From positions 124,001-188,000 of the forward strand of contig CALAMI010000002.1 in NCBI GenBank assembly GCA_937925685.1: a stretch of 64,000 nucleotides of DNA, in the 5' to 3' direction. Both the position numbers and the translations under genes were made by a program. Shown here one piece after another: positions 1-8,500 of the stretch. Origin of the DNA: Candidatus Binatia bacterium (GTDB taxonomy: Bacteria; Desulfobacterota; Binatia; HRBIN30). The first letter of the stretch is position 1. Every line of letters starts with the position of its first letter. Below the pieces are notes generated by a model, which made no database searches, had not been told where the DNA came from, and saw nothing but the letters and a program-made list of their open reading frames with translations.

Positions 1-1408
1 GTTCTTCGCGTTCCTCAGCGCTCCACCGCGGGACAAAAATGCCCCCGCTGCGCCAATGCTCCCGCAGCTCCTCGCGGTCGCTCCAAAAGTTGACGGCTAG
101 ACCGGCAAGGAAGGCGGCCCCGAGAACCGAGGCTTGGAGTGAAGCCGGTCGTTCGACTTCGCATCCCAACGCGTCGGCTAAGCACTGCAACAGAATATCG
201 TTGGCTGCCGCACCACCGTCCACGCGAATCCGTTCTGGTCGAGGTAGACCAGAATCGGAGAACAGAGTGGTCAGCACTTCACGGCAGCGAAAAGCAATGC
301 CCTCAAGCATCGCTTTGACAATGTGGGCGGCGGTGCTCGCCCGGGAAAGCCCGCCGATCACGGCACGTGCTGCCGGGTTCATGTGCGGGGTGCCCAATCC
401 TTGGAACGCTGGTACGGCCCAAACCCCTCCATGGTCGGGTACCGAAGCTGCCAGCGCCGCCGCATCCTCGATGCGTGGGAGAACGTGTAGGCCGTCGCGC
501 AGCCACTGGACCGCAGCTCCGGCAGCGATGGTGGTACCTTCGAGGCAAAAGCATCGTTCGCTGCCCAAGCTCCACAGCACGAGCGGATAGGCGCCGTGTG
601 CAGAGAGGGTGACCTCCGTACCGGTGTGCACATCTGCCATGGCCGACGTGCCCAGCGTGATCTTGGCCGCGCCTTTGTACCAGCCGAGCTCGCCGAACAT
701 GGCTGCCTGTTGGTCGCCGGCGATGCTGGAGACCGCAATCGGCGCGCCGAATAAGTCCGGCGGCGTTTGACCATATACCTCGCTCGAGGAGCGAAGCTCG
801 GGGAGCATCCGTTCGGGAATGCGCAGTACTTGCAGCACGTGAGTCCACCACGATCCCTCGAAAAGCTCGTACAGGGTGGTACAAGAAGCGTTCGAGTGAT
901 CGGTCACGTGGGCTGCGCCGCCGGTCAGGTTCCACACGAGCCATGAGTCCATTGTGCCGAAGCAGAGCTCACCCCGTTCAGCGCGCGAGCGAATGGAAGG
1001 CGAAAGTTCAAGGATCCATTCAAGCTTAGTGGCCGAGGCCATGGCGTTGGTGAACACACCTTGCTGTGCGAGCTCGGCTGCCCGAGGTGCGGTGCGGGTG
1101 TCTTGCCAAACAATGGCGGGGTAGATTGGGCGGCCGCTTTTTCGCTCCCAAACGGTCGTGGTCGCCCTCTGCGTGCATACCCCAAGAGCGGCGATGTCGC
1201 GAGGTGCGACCGCCGCCCGCGACATCGCCGTGCGACACACCGCAAGGGTGGTTTGCCAAACCGCTATGGGGTCTTGCTCCACCCAACCGGGTGCCGGATA
1301 CGAAGCGTCGATCTCGCGATAAGCCTGTCCCAACACGCGTGCCTCGGGGTCGAAGACGTAGGCTCGCACTCCTGTGGTTCCTTCGTCGATGGCCAAAACT
1401 GCGCGCAT
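1..1408 (-). CDS. glpK: Glycerol kinase (FGGY family), 3' end beyond window
   Basis: Phosphorylates glycerol to sn-glycerol 3-phosphate in the cytoplasm. About 469 codons are present, reading from an ATG at 1408 off the left edge; the family is near 500 residues, so only the last few dozen are missing. Visible GlpK features are an amino-terminal phosphate loop (IDEGTTGVRA), PGWVEQDP, the TQRATT and WQDTRT region, FGTMDSWLVWNLTGG, the AGDQQA substrate segment and the carboxy-domain DGGAA ATP-binding motif. The usual GTGCF..NTG stretch reads LGTSAMADVHTG, a mild departure from classical GlpK, so another FGGY substrate is not excluded. It lies 25 bp after the FAD-oxidase gene and is the last visible gene of the glpD operon. 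Confidence 0.85.
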   Translation of the reverse strand, partial: MRAVLAIDEGTTGVRAYVFDPEARVLGQAYREIDASYPAPGWVEQDPIAVWQTTLAVCRTAMSRAAVAPRDIAALGVCTQRATTTVWERKSGRPIYPAIVWQDTRTAPRAAELAQQGVFTNAMASATKLEWILELSPSIRSRAERGELCFGTMDSWLVWNLTGGAAHVTDHSNASCTTLYELFEGSWWTHVLQVLRIPERMLPELRSSSEVYGQTPPDLFGAPIAVSSIAGDQQAAMFGELGWYKGAAKITLGTSAMADVHTGTEVTLSAHGAYPLVLWSLGSERCFCLEGTTIAAGAAVQWLRDGLHVLPRIEDAAALAASVPDHGGVWAVPAFQGLGTPHMNPAARAVIGGLSRASTAAHIVKAMLEGIAFRCREVLTTLFSDSGLPRPERIRVDGGAAANDILLQCLADALGCEVERPASLQASVLGAAFLAGLAVNFWSDREELREHWRSGGIFVPRWSAEEREE

Positions 1409-1433
1409 TCTTTTTGCTCCGCCCTCAATGACG

Positions 1434-2849
1434 CTAGGATTCAGGCAAAAGTGTCCCCGGATTCAAGATCCCGGCGGGGTCGAGCGTGAGTTTCAGTGCG
1501 CGCAGCAGCTCCACCCCCTCGCCCAGTTCGTGTGCCAGCCAGGCTTTGCGGATCCGGCCAATGCCGTGATGATGGACAATCGATCCCCCAGCTCGCAGGG
1601 TGGCTTCCATTGCTGCGCGCCAACAGTCGAGGTAAGTTTGTTCTCCGAGTTCCGGTGAGGGCGGCCGCGCAGCAAAGGTGAAGTAAATGTTGGTCCCTTG
1701 CGGGTAGCTGTGCGAGCTGTGCCCGGAAGCGACCAAAACGCCAGAAACGCCCTGGAGCGCGTATACGACTTGGTCATACAAGGTGCTAACTCGATCCCAA
1801 GTTGCGCTCACTTCGATCGTGTCGACGACGAGCCCTTTTTCGATCAGCGACTCGAAGGTTGGCACGCGGTTACGCTCTTCGAGCCAACGTCGCACAGGCG
1901 CGGTGCCGCGTGACTGCCCCCCGAGCCCGGCGCATACGCCCGCCGCCGCCGCGGTTTCGGCGGCGGTGAACGCCCCTGGCCCCTCGGAAATCAGCAATAA
2001 GAGGCAATCGCTTCCACTGCTCGCTTCGGGGAAGTTGCGGGCACTCTCCACTGCATCGTAAAGTCGCACGACTGCCGGTCGCCATCCCGCGCGCATAATC
2101 TCGCGAATAGCTTCGAGGCCCGTGGCCATGTTGGGGAAGCTGAACGACTGGAAGAGTGCGCTTTCTGGCAGGGGAAAGATTTTGAGAGTGACCTCGGTGA
2201 TAATACCCATGGTCCCTTCTGCTCCGAGAAAGAGCTGACGCAGGTCCGGTCCGCTCGCCCAACGGGCCCGCGCCGGCAGACGAAGCAGGCGTCCGTCCGG
2301 CAGTACAGCATCGAACCCGAGAACCAAGTCTTCGATGTTACCGTATCGCGTGGAATATTGCCCTGCTGCCCGGGTGCTTAGCCAGCCGCCGATCGTGGAA
2401 ACGGCCATCGACTGGGGGAAATGGCCCGAGGTAAACCCGGCTGCCCGTAATTCTTCTTCGAATGCCTCGCCCATCTTGCCCGCTTCTACCCGTGCGTACA
2501 AGGCACGATCGTTCATCTCGAGAATGCGCGCGAGGCGCCGCATATCGATCACGATGGCGTTGGCGTCTGGTTCGATCGCTCCACAGACACCCGAACCTCC
2601 CCCGTAGGGAACCACCGGGAGTCGGTGACTGAGCGCATAGCGCACGACCTCCTGAACGTGTTCGACCGTTTCGGGGAAGACCACCGCTAGGGGACGAGAA
2701 ACTAAGCGGCCCTGGAGCGCACGATAGACATTGAGAAACCAGGTGTCTCTTTGGTGGGCTTGAAGCTGTGCAGGCTCCCAACTCACCCGGGTGGCGCCAA
2801 GAAGCTGCTGGAGATGGAGACGGTGCTGTTCCGAATCAATTCCCGCCAT
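1434..2849 (-). CDS. Alkyldihydroxyacetonephosphate synthase-like FAD-linked oxidase
   Basis: A 471-residue FAD-binding type 4 (VAO-fold) enzyme. The FAD phosphate-binding segment is PYGGGSGVCGA near residues 81-91, and LGAEGTMGIITEVTLK follows. Near the carboxy end it reads GGSIVHHHGIGRIRKAWL. The HHHGxG-x-RKxWL pattern is typical of alkylglycerone-phosphate synthases, whereas GlcD and D-lactate dehydrogenases carry xEHGIG there. The eukaryotic enzyme swaps the acyl chain of acyl-DHAP for a fatty alcohol, forming the ether bond of ether lipids. The ATG at 2849 is preferred: it follows a GAGGGGAG ribosome site and overlaps the glpD end by 14 bp; a TTG at 2876 is possible. Its place between glpD and glpK fits a DHAP or glycerol-phosphate substrate. 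The reaction is inferred. Confidence 0.75.
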   Translation of the reverse strand: MAGIDSEQHRLHLQQLLGATRVSWEPAQLQAHQRDTWFLNVYRALQGRLVSRPLAVVFPETVEHVQEVVRYALSHRLPVVPYGGGSGVCGAIEPDANAIVIDMRRLARILEMNDRALYARVEAGKMGEAFEEELRAAGFTSGHFPQSMAVSTIGGWLSTRAAGQYSTRYGNIEDLVLGFDAVLPDGRLLRLPARARWASGPDLRQLFLGAEGTMGIITEVTLKIFPLPESALFQSFSFPNMATGLEAIREIMRAGWRPAVVRLYDAVESARNFPEASSGSDCLLLLISEGPGAFTAAETAAAAGVCAGLGGQSRGTAPVRRWLEERNRVPTFESLIEKGLVVDTIEVSATWDRVSTLYDQVVYALQGVSGVLVASGHSSHSYPQGTNIYFTFAARPPSPELGEQTYLDCWRAAMEATLRAGGSIVHHHGIGRIRKAWLAHELGEGVELLRALKLTLDPAGILNPGTLLPES

Positions 2850-4533
2850 GGACCACGCTCCCCTCGCTGTCGGCAACAGCGGGCCGAAACGTTTTCACGT
2901 CCTCCACGTGAGCGCGATATGCGGCAAGTTCTTGAGACGTACGTTCGCGGGTCCAGTCCAACCAACTCGCCATCCATTCTGCCACCACCGCAGCGGCTGG
3001 CAGGCCGTTTTGGCGATCCCAAAGGAAGAGTCGCGTCCGGCGCTCGAGTACGTCTTGTAGGGTCATAGCCATTTCGTGGCGCACGTTGTATAGAACTTCG
3101 GCACGGGTCAGGCCGCAGCCATCGGGAGTTTCCTCGCCTAAAATTGGGTCGGCGATGATGGCGCCGGCAATCCAATCTGCGTTGCTTCCGTACAACGAGG
3201 CGAGCCGATGCAACACCCGAGGATGCACTCCCTGCCATTTGGTGCCCAAGGACTCGACAAGCGATTCGATGGTACCTTCGAACTCCCCGCCGCTGAGCGG
3301 GCTGGTGGCGCTGTCTCCGAGTGGGGGTGGTAAACTCAGCCCGCGCTCCTCCAGGCGAGCAAGCACGAGACGGAGGATTCGTTGCGCCATTCGTCGGTAC
3401 GTCGTGAGTTTGCCTCCGGCTACGGAGATGAGGCCTGTGGGGCCAATCATGATCTCGTCTTTGCGAGAAATCTCACTAGGTTTGCGGCCCTCTTCATGGA
3501 GAAGGGGCCGCAAACCAGCCCAGGCGCCGACGACGTCGTGCAAACTCAAGGGCTCTACTCGAAAGGCGTGATTAGCGGCCGCTAGGAGGTATTCGGCATC
3601 CTCGACTGTAATCGGCGGGTCGTCATAGCGGCCAGCGTAGTCGGTGTCGGTCGTGCCGAGATAGACCGAATCCCCATGCGGGATCGCGAACACGCTGCGC
3701 TTGTCGGCTGCACTCATGACCACGCAGCGCCCGACCGGAAGTCGTTCGTGCGGCAGGATGAGATGGATTCCTTTGGTCAAATGAAGCCGGCGTTGCTCGC
3801 TTCCACCCTGCAACGCCCGCACTTCGTCGACCCACGGCCCCGCGGCATTGACCACGGTGTGTGCGCGTACAAGCACCTCGCCTTCTGCGAGTGCGTTGGC
3901 TACCCAGGCGCCGCCAACTCTGCCCTCCTCGAAGTAGAGGCGGACCACTGGGGCGTAATTGGCGACAACTGCTCCTAAAGCCGCTGCCGCCTTGAGGGTG
4001 TCGAGAACCAAGCGAGCGTCGTCCGTGAGGTACTCGTAGTAAAGTCCAGCGCCGTAAAGCTTTTCTTCCCGGAGTAACGGCTCCAGTGCCAGCGCCTCTT
4101 CACGACTCAGCATGCGATTGCGTTCTTGTTTGCTGACGCCGGCCAGACGGTCGTACGTGAACAGGCCGGCCCGAATGGTGAGGTAGCCCGTGCGACTGTA
4201 CACCGGCACGAGCATTTGGATCGGACGAGCCAGGTGAGGCGCCAACCTGCGGAGCACCGTACGTTCCGTTGCTGCCTCGCGCACGAGACCAACGTCACCT
4301 TGAGGCAAATACCGCAAGCCACCGTGGATGAGTTTCGAGGAGCGGCTGCTGGTACCCTGCGCAAAGTCCCGTCGCTCCACCAGCGCCACGCGCAGACCCC
4401 GCAAAGCGGCCTCCCGGGCGACCCCAGCACCGGTGATGCCGCCGCCAACGACCAGTACGTCGTAAGTTTCCCTTTCGAGGCGCGCGAAGTTGTGGGCGCG
4501 CGTACGGGCTGACCATTCTCCCAATGCCGTCAT
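2836..4533 (-). CDS. glpD: Aerobic glycerol-3-phosphate dehydrogenase (FAD)
   Basis: Membrane-associated flavoenzyme oxidising sn-glycerol 3-phosphate to DHAP and passing electrons to quinone. The amino end has the dinucleotide fold VLVVGGGITGAGVA, followed by ERRDFAQGTSSRSSKLIHGG and GLRYL, the GlpD/GlpA signature. The central part has GPWVDEVR and the carboxy third matches the DAO_C cap (LPPPLGDSATSP, then a helical domain with LYNVRHEMAMTLQDVL). About 565 residues, normal for GlpD. The ATG at 4533 is chosen; an in-frame TTG at 4569 would add 12 residues and neither has an ideal ribosome site. First gene of the operon glpD, FAD-oxidase, glpK; its 3' end overlaps the next gene by 14 bp, suggesting coupled translation. 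Confidence 0.93.
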   Translation of the reverse strand: MTALGEWSARTRAHNFARLERETYDVLVVGGGITGAGVAREAALRGLRVALVERRDFAQGTSSRSSKLIHGGLRYLPQGDVGLVREAATERTVLRRLAPHLARPIQMLVPVYSRTGYLTIRAGLFTYDRLAGVSKQERNRMLSREEALALEPLLREEKLYGAGLYYEYLTDDARLVLDTLKAAAALGAVVANYAPVVRLYFEEGRVGGAWVANALAEGEVLVRAHTVVNAAGPWVDEVRALQGGSEQRRLHLTKGIHLILPHERLPVGRCVVMSAADKRSVFAIPHGDSVYLGTTDTDYAGRYDDPPITVEDAEYLLAAANHAFRVEPLSLHDVVGAWAGLRPLLHEEGRKPSEISRKDEIMIGPTGLISVAGGKLTTYRRMAQRILRLVLARLEERGLSLPPPLGDSATSPLSGGEFEGTIESLVESLGTKWQGVHPRVLHRLASLYGSNADWIAGAIIADPILGEETPDGCGLTRAEVLYNVRHEMAMTLQDVLERRTRLFLWDRQNGLPAAAVVAEWMASWLDWTRERTSQELAAYRAHVEDVKTFRPAVADSEGSVVHGGN

Positions 4534-5594
4534 CGCTTTGCTTGTGCCTTCCCTGTCGCTCAATGGCAACTCTCTCTCGCTAGCGCTGTATTGTCAAACC
4601 GACCAAATTTTTTCTGTGATTTCCAGAGCTGTTGCTCGCCGCTCTTTGGCGAGGGTTGGTGTGTTGCGCTGGCGGTGCAGCGGAAGGTTCTCGACCACAC
4701 GTGCTCGGCCCGTCGTCGCCCCCGCTACCGCTTGCCCCAGCGACGGGCCACGCTAGGGCTGAGGAGTGGAACAGACGACCTTGTCGGGAGGATAGCCGTT
4801 CAAGGGGAATGACCAAGGTCGGGCGGCGGGAAAGAGACGACGATGTCTCTGCAAGGGATCGAGGAAACAAGGCTAGGCCCGCCGCTTGCGCGAGAGCAGC
4901 AGATTGCCGGACAGTTAGCGCGACGTGCGCGATCACCCACGCGGCAATTGCCGCCACCTGACCTTCGATCTGCAGCCCATTTGAGCCGCCACCGCTGTTT
5001 TTCCCGACCGTGCCGTGGGTAGAGTGTGTTCGTGTGGCCACCCTGAGCTGATCGTTGCAATTCAGTGGACGCGCGGCCGCTCGGGTACAGCTGTCACCCG
5101 CTTACCTCTGATCGGATTGGTTGCTGCGGTAGGCCGGATCGTGGAAGCACAGTACGACGGTGTTAACGGGCTAGCAGGTGGCCAGGGCAGCGGGGCGCTT
5201 TTTTGGGGGGTAGTTGCAGGCTCGCGATGACCCTCTGCCACGCTGCCCGGCCCTCGTGGACAGAGGGTGGGCTGGGAGAACGCTCCATGTGAAGACTGGG
5301 AAGGATAACGTGCTGCTTCCCCGTCCCACCAACCAGCGTGATGCAGCGTCAGAAAGCCCGCGGTTACGCTAAGCGCGACGTAGTGACGGCCAGCGGGTTC
5401 CTTCACTACCCACGTCGGACAGCGAATTTCCGACGTGGTCCGTTCCACACTACTGTGGCATTGCGCCTGGATCGGGGATCTACACCGCGCGGACACCGAG
5501 CGGACACTGAGCGGTCAGCGGGAGTCTTGTTTGGCCTATTCCCAGCAGTTGGCATTTGCACCACCAGCCTCCCGTACGCTGCGGCGATGGCGAC
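4534..5594. other. Intergenic region, about 1 kb, no convincing gene
   Basis: Lies between the end of the RHS gene and the start of glpD, both on the minus strand, so it should hold the glpD promoter. Open frames of 60-150 codons exist on both strands, but their Pro/Arg/Ser-rich translations look like high-GC chance frames. This is where an immunity gene for the RHS protein would be expected, and I see none. The only clear structure is a perfect inverted repeat at 5410-5438. Confidence 0.6.
5410..5438. repeat. Perfect 10-bp inverted repeat downstream of the RHS gene
   Basis: CCACGTCGGA (5410-5419) and TCCGACGTGG (5429-5438) are exact reverse complements around a 9-base spacer, about 160-185 bp past the RHS stop. 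It could be a transcription stop or a protein-binding palindrome. No T-run follows on either strand, so a classical intrinsic terminator is not supported. Confidence 0.55.
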
Positions 5595-8500
5595 TTACGT
5601 CGCGGTACAGCCCGGGCAGTATTTCTGGAACAGCTCGAGTGTGCGGGCGCTGGAGGCGCTATGCAAGGTGACCTCCCCTCCGACAGTTTGATGAATGAGA
5701 ACGCGGATGGGTGCGCCGATGGGACCGGAAAACAGGTGGGTGCCAACGAGCATGTGGCCAAAGGCATAGCGATCCTGGAGGTAGTGAGAGGCGGCGCCCA
5801 GGTGGTAAATCTTGTTGGCGCCACGGCCGAGCTTGTCCAAGTGATACGACTCGGCACGTTTCGCGGCCAGGTCGAAATGATCTTCGTTGTTGAGCATCCG
5901 CCGGAACTCTTTCCAAAATCCTTGCCCGACGGCGTCCTGCTCTTGATTTGCTGCCGTGATGCGTTCGGCCAGGTGAAGTGGGTAACCAGCGTCCTTGGCC
6001 GCATTGGTGGTGATTTGGTCATGGGTGGCCGTGTTACTGATCAATTGGAATCCAGGCTTGGGGGTCGTGTCCTCTCGACCCCAGCCGCCGCCAATTTGTT
6101 GGTCGAAGAAGATGCTGGCACCGTAGCCCGCCAGAGTACCCACGACAGAGGCGGCGTCGTCGGAGAGACCCGCGCCCTGGGCAATTTTCTCTGCTGATCT
6201 CGAGACGACGGTGCTAAATGCGGCGCGAGCGGCCACCTTGGCGAGACCGTCCACAGCCTGAGCTATACTGCTGAGTTTGATGTTGCCGGCGAGAAGGCTC
6301 GAGCTTAGGGCGATACTTCCGGCGATGATTCCGAGGCCAATGCCGACTGCTCCGGTGATGGCTCCCGTTAGTGCTGCCTGACCGATTTTCGACAGCGGCA
6401 AACCTTGTGCTGCGGCTGACGCGGCATTGATTGCGGCGACGAGCAAAACACCAATCAGGATATACGCAATCACATCCAGGAATGCGCCTTGGGCGTCGGT
6501 GACGTTGACCGGGCTCCATGCAGCATATGCGTAGGGGCTTCCCTGAGGCATCGCTGGGTCGAGACTACTGAACTGGCCCAGGTCTGAGTCGTAAAAGCGA
6601 AAGCCGGCATATTGCAGGCCAGAGAACGGTTCGCGTTCGTAGCCAGTAAATTCGCGACAGCCGTGGCTTGTCGCACATTCGGGGGTGGGGATGCGCCGGC
6701 CACTGGCGTCGAAGTATCCGAGGACGCCTCCGTAAGGAAGATAACGGATGTGAACGACGACCCGTCCGTTGGCGTCGGTGACAACGTTGGTCGAGCCCAG
6801 GTGATTGAGATGGAAGTAACGAAATTCTGGAGTTGCAGTTTGGGCTTCTGCCCTGGAGACGAACATTGGCCACGGCAGGGTTGACAGCGACCAAGCACCG
6901 ACGAGCAGAAGCACGATGCCTGGCCGAACGCGACTTCCCCAACAGCGCACGCCGCGCCCTGGTGCAAACCACAGCAGGATTCCGGTAGCGAACAGCAACG
7001 CGGCCAGTACGCGAGCAGCGTCGTCGCGCAGCGCTATTTCGAGTACCGGTCGGCCATGGCTGTCTACCCGGCCGCTAACGACCCAAGGCCAGGCACTGCG
7101 TGGCGCTTGTGCGAGTTGTTGATTGGCTATCCGTTGCGCGGCGACCAACAGGTTTCCGGCGAAGTAAAACTTCGTAATGGTACCTCGCTCGGCTTCGACG
7201 AGCCCGAAGTAGTACCGTTTCCACGATCCGCCACTGCGACGCTCGCCGATACGCATGCCAGTATGGTCGTAGTGGAACTCGACGGCGCCATTGTTGACCT
7301 TAACCAAGCGGTTGTCGGCGTCATATTCGAAGCTGTAGCCTGGTTTCTGTGTGCGGTTGCCATTGGCATCGTACCCGATGCGATTGTTCGGCGTATCGAT
7401 TGCCGTAGCGCGATGAGGCCGGTAAGCGTCGTAAGAGAACGAGGAGCCCTCTTTACGGATCAAGTTCCCGAGAGCGTCGTACTGGTAAGAAACGGTGGCG
7501 CCGCTTCGCGGTAAGGTGCACGATAGTAGGCGACCCAGTCCGTCGTAACTGAACGTTTCCGAGCGGTCCAGTTCTGGGGTTCCGGCTGTCGCCCCCTGGT
7601 CGGCGATTGCAGCGATCAGGCCATTTGCGTTGTAACTGCGATAAAGTAGGCGCTGGTAGGGCTCTGCCCCGCGCATGGTTTCGCTCGATTGGAGGCGGAA
7701 GGCGCCGCTTGCCGGGGCGTAGGTACGGATGTCCTTCGTGCCATTGCCCAATCGAAGTTCCCGCGGGCGGCCAAACAGATCGTAAGTGATCTTGCGCGCG
7801 TACACCCGGTTGCCGAATACGGCATACAGTTGACCGGCGCGGTCGTAGCGCTGCCGCACGACCTCGCCATCTGGGTACGTGAGGGAGGTCACGTTGCCCG
7901 CAGCGTCATACGTTCTGCGCACAGCTGCAGATGTCGTCGATTCCCCTGGCAAGGTCATCGTCACCCGGGTGGCCACGAGGTTTCCGGCTCGGTCGTAGTA
8001 CAGCGAAGAGGTGACCTGGCTACCGTCTAGGCCGTGTTCATCGATACGGGTGGGACGGCCAAAAGCGCCGCTTGGATCGGCTTGGAAGCCGGAAGCGTCC
8101 ACCGCGTCCGGATAGGCGTCGTAGGTGATGGTCACCGGAGCGTTTTCGCGGCAACGCCATGCGTAACTGTCGCCAGGCGAATAATACTTGGCGACCAAAC
8201 GGTCTTTTGCGTCGTAGCAAAAACTGATGTGGCGACCTGGTGCCGGATCGTTCTCGTACACACGTTTTCCGTTGGCGTCGTAACCGTACGACCAGGTGCC
8301 AGAGTTGGGATCTTCCCGTCGGATAAGCAGCCCCCTGGTGTCGTACTCATGAATCACCATGGTGGCGTAGTTCCATTGTCCTTGGTCGTCAGCCTGCGTC
8401 ACTGTGAGTAAGCGCCCAAGGCCGTCGTAAGTGTTTCGGAATCCCTGGAGGAAACGGCCATCATCCGAAGAAATGGTTCTACTTTCGATTACGCGCCCGT

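Noticed and set aside
4534..5594. Reverse open frame of 153 codons and others as an RHS immunity gene
   Set aside because: Translations are low-complexity Pro/Arg/Ser-rich, lack a ribosome site and overlap other frames equally long.
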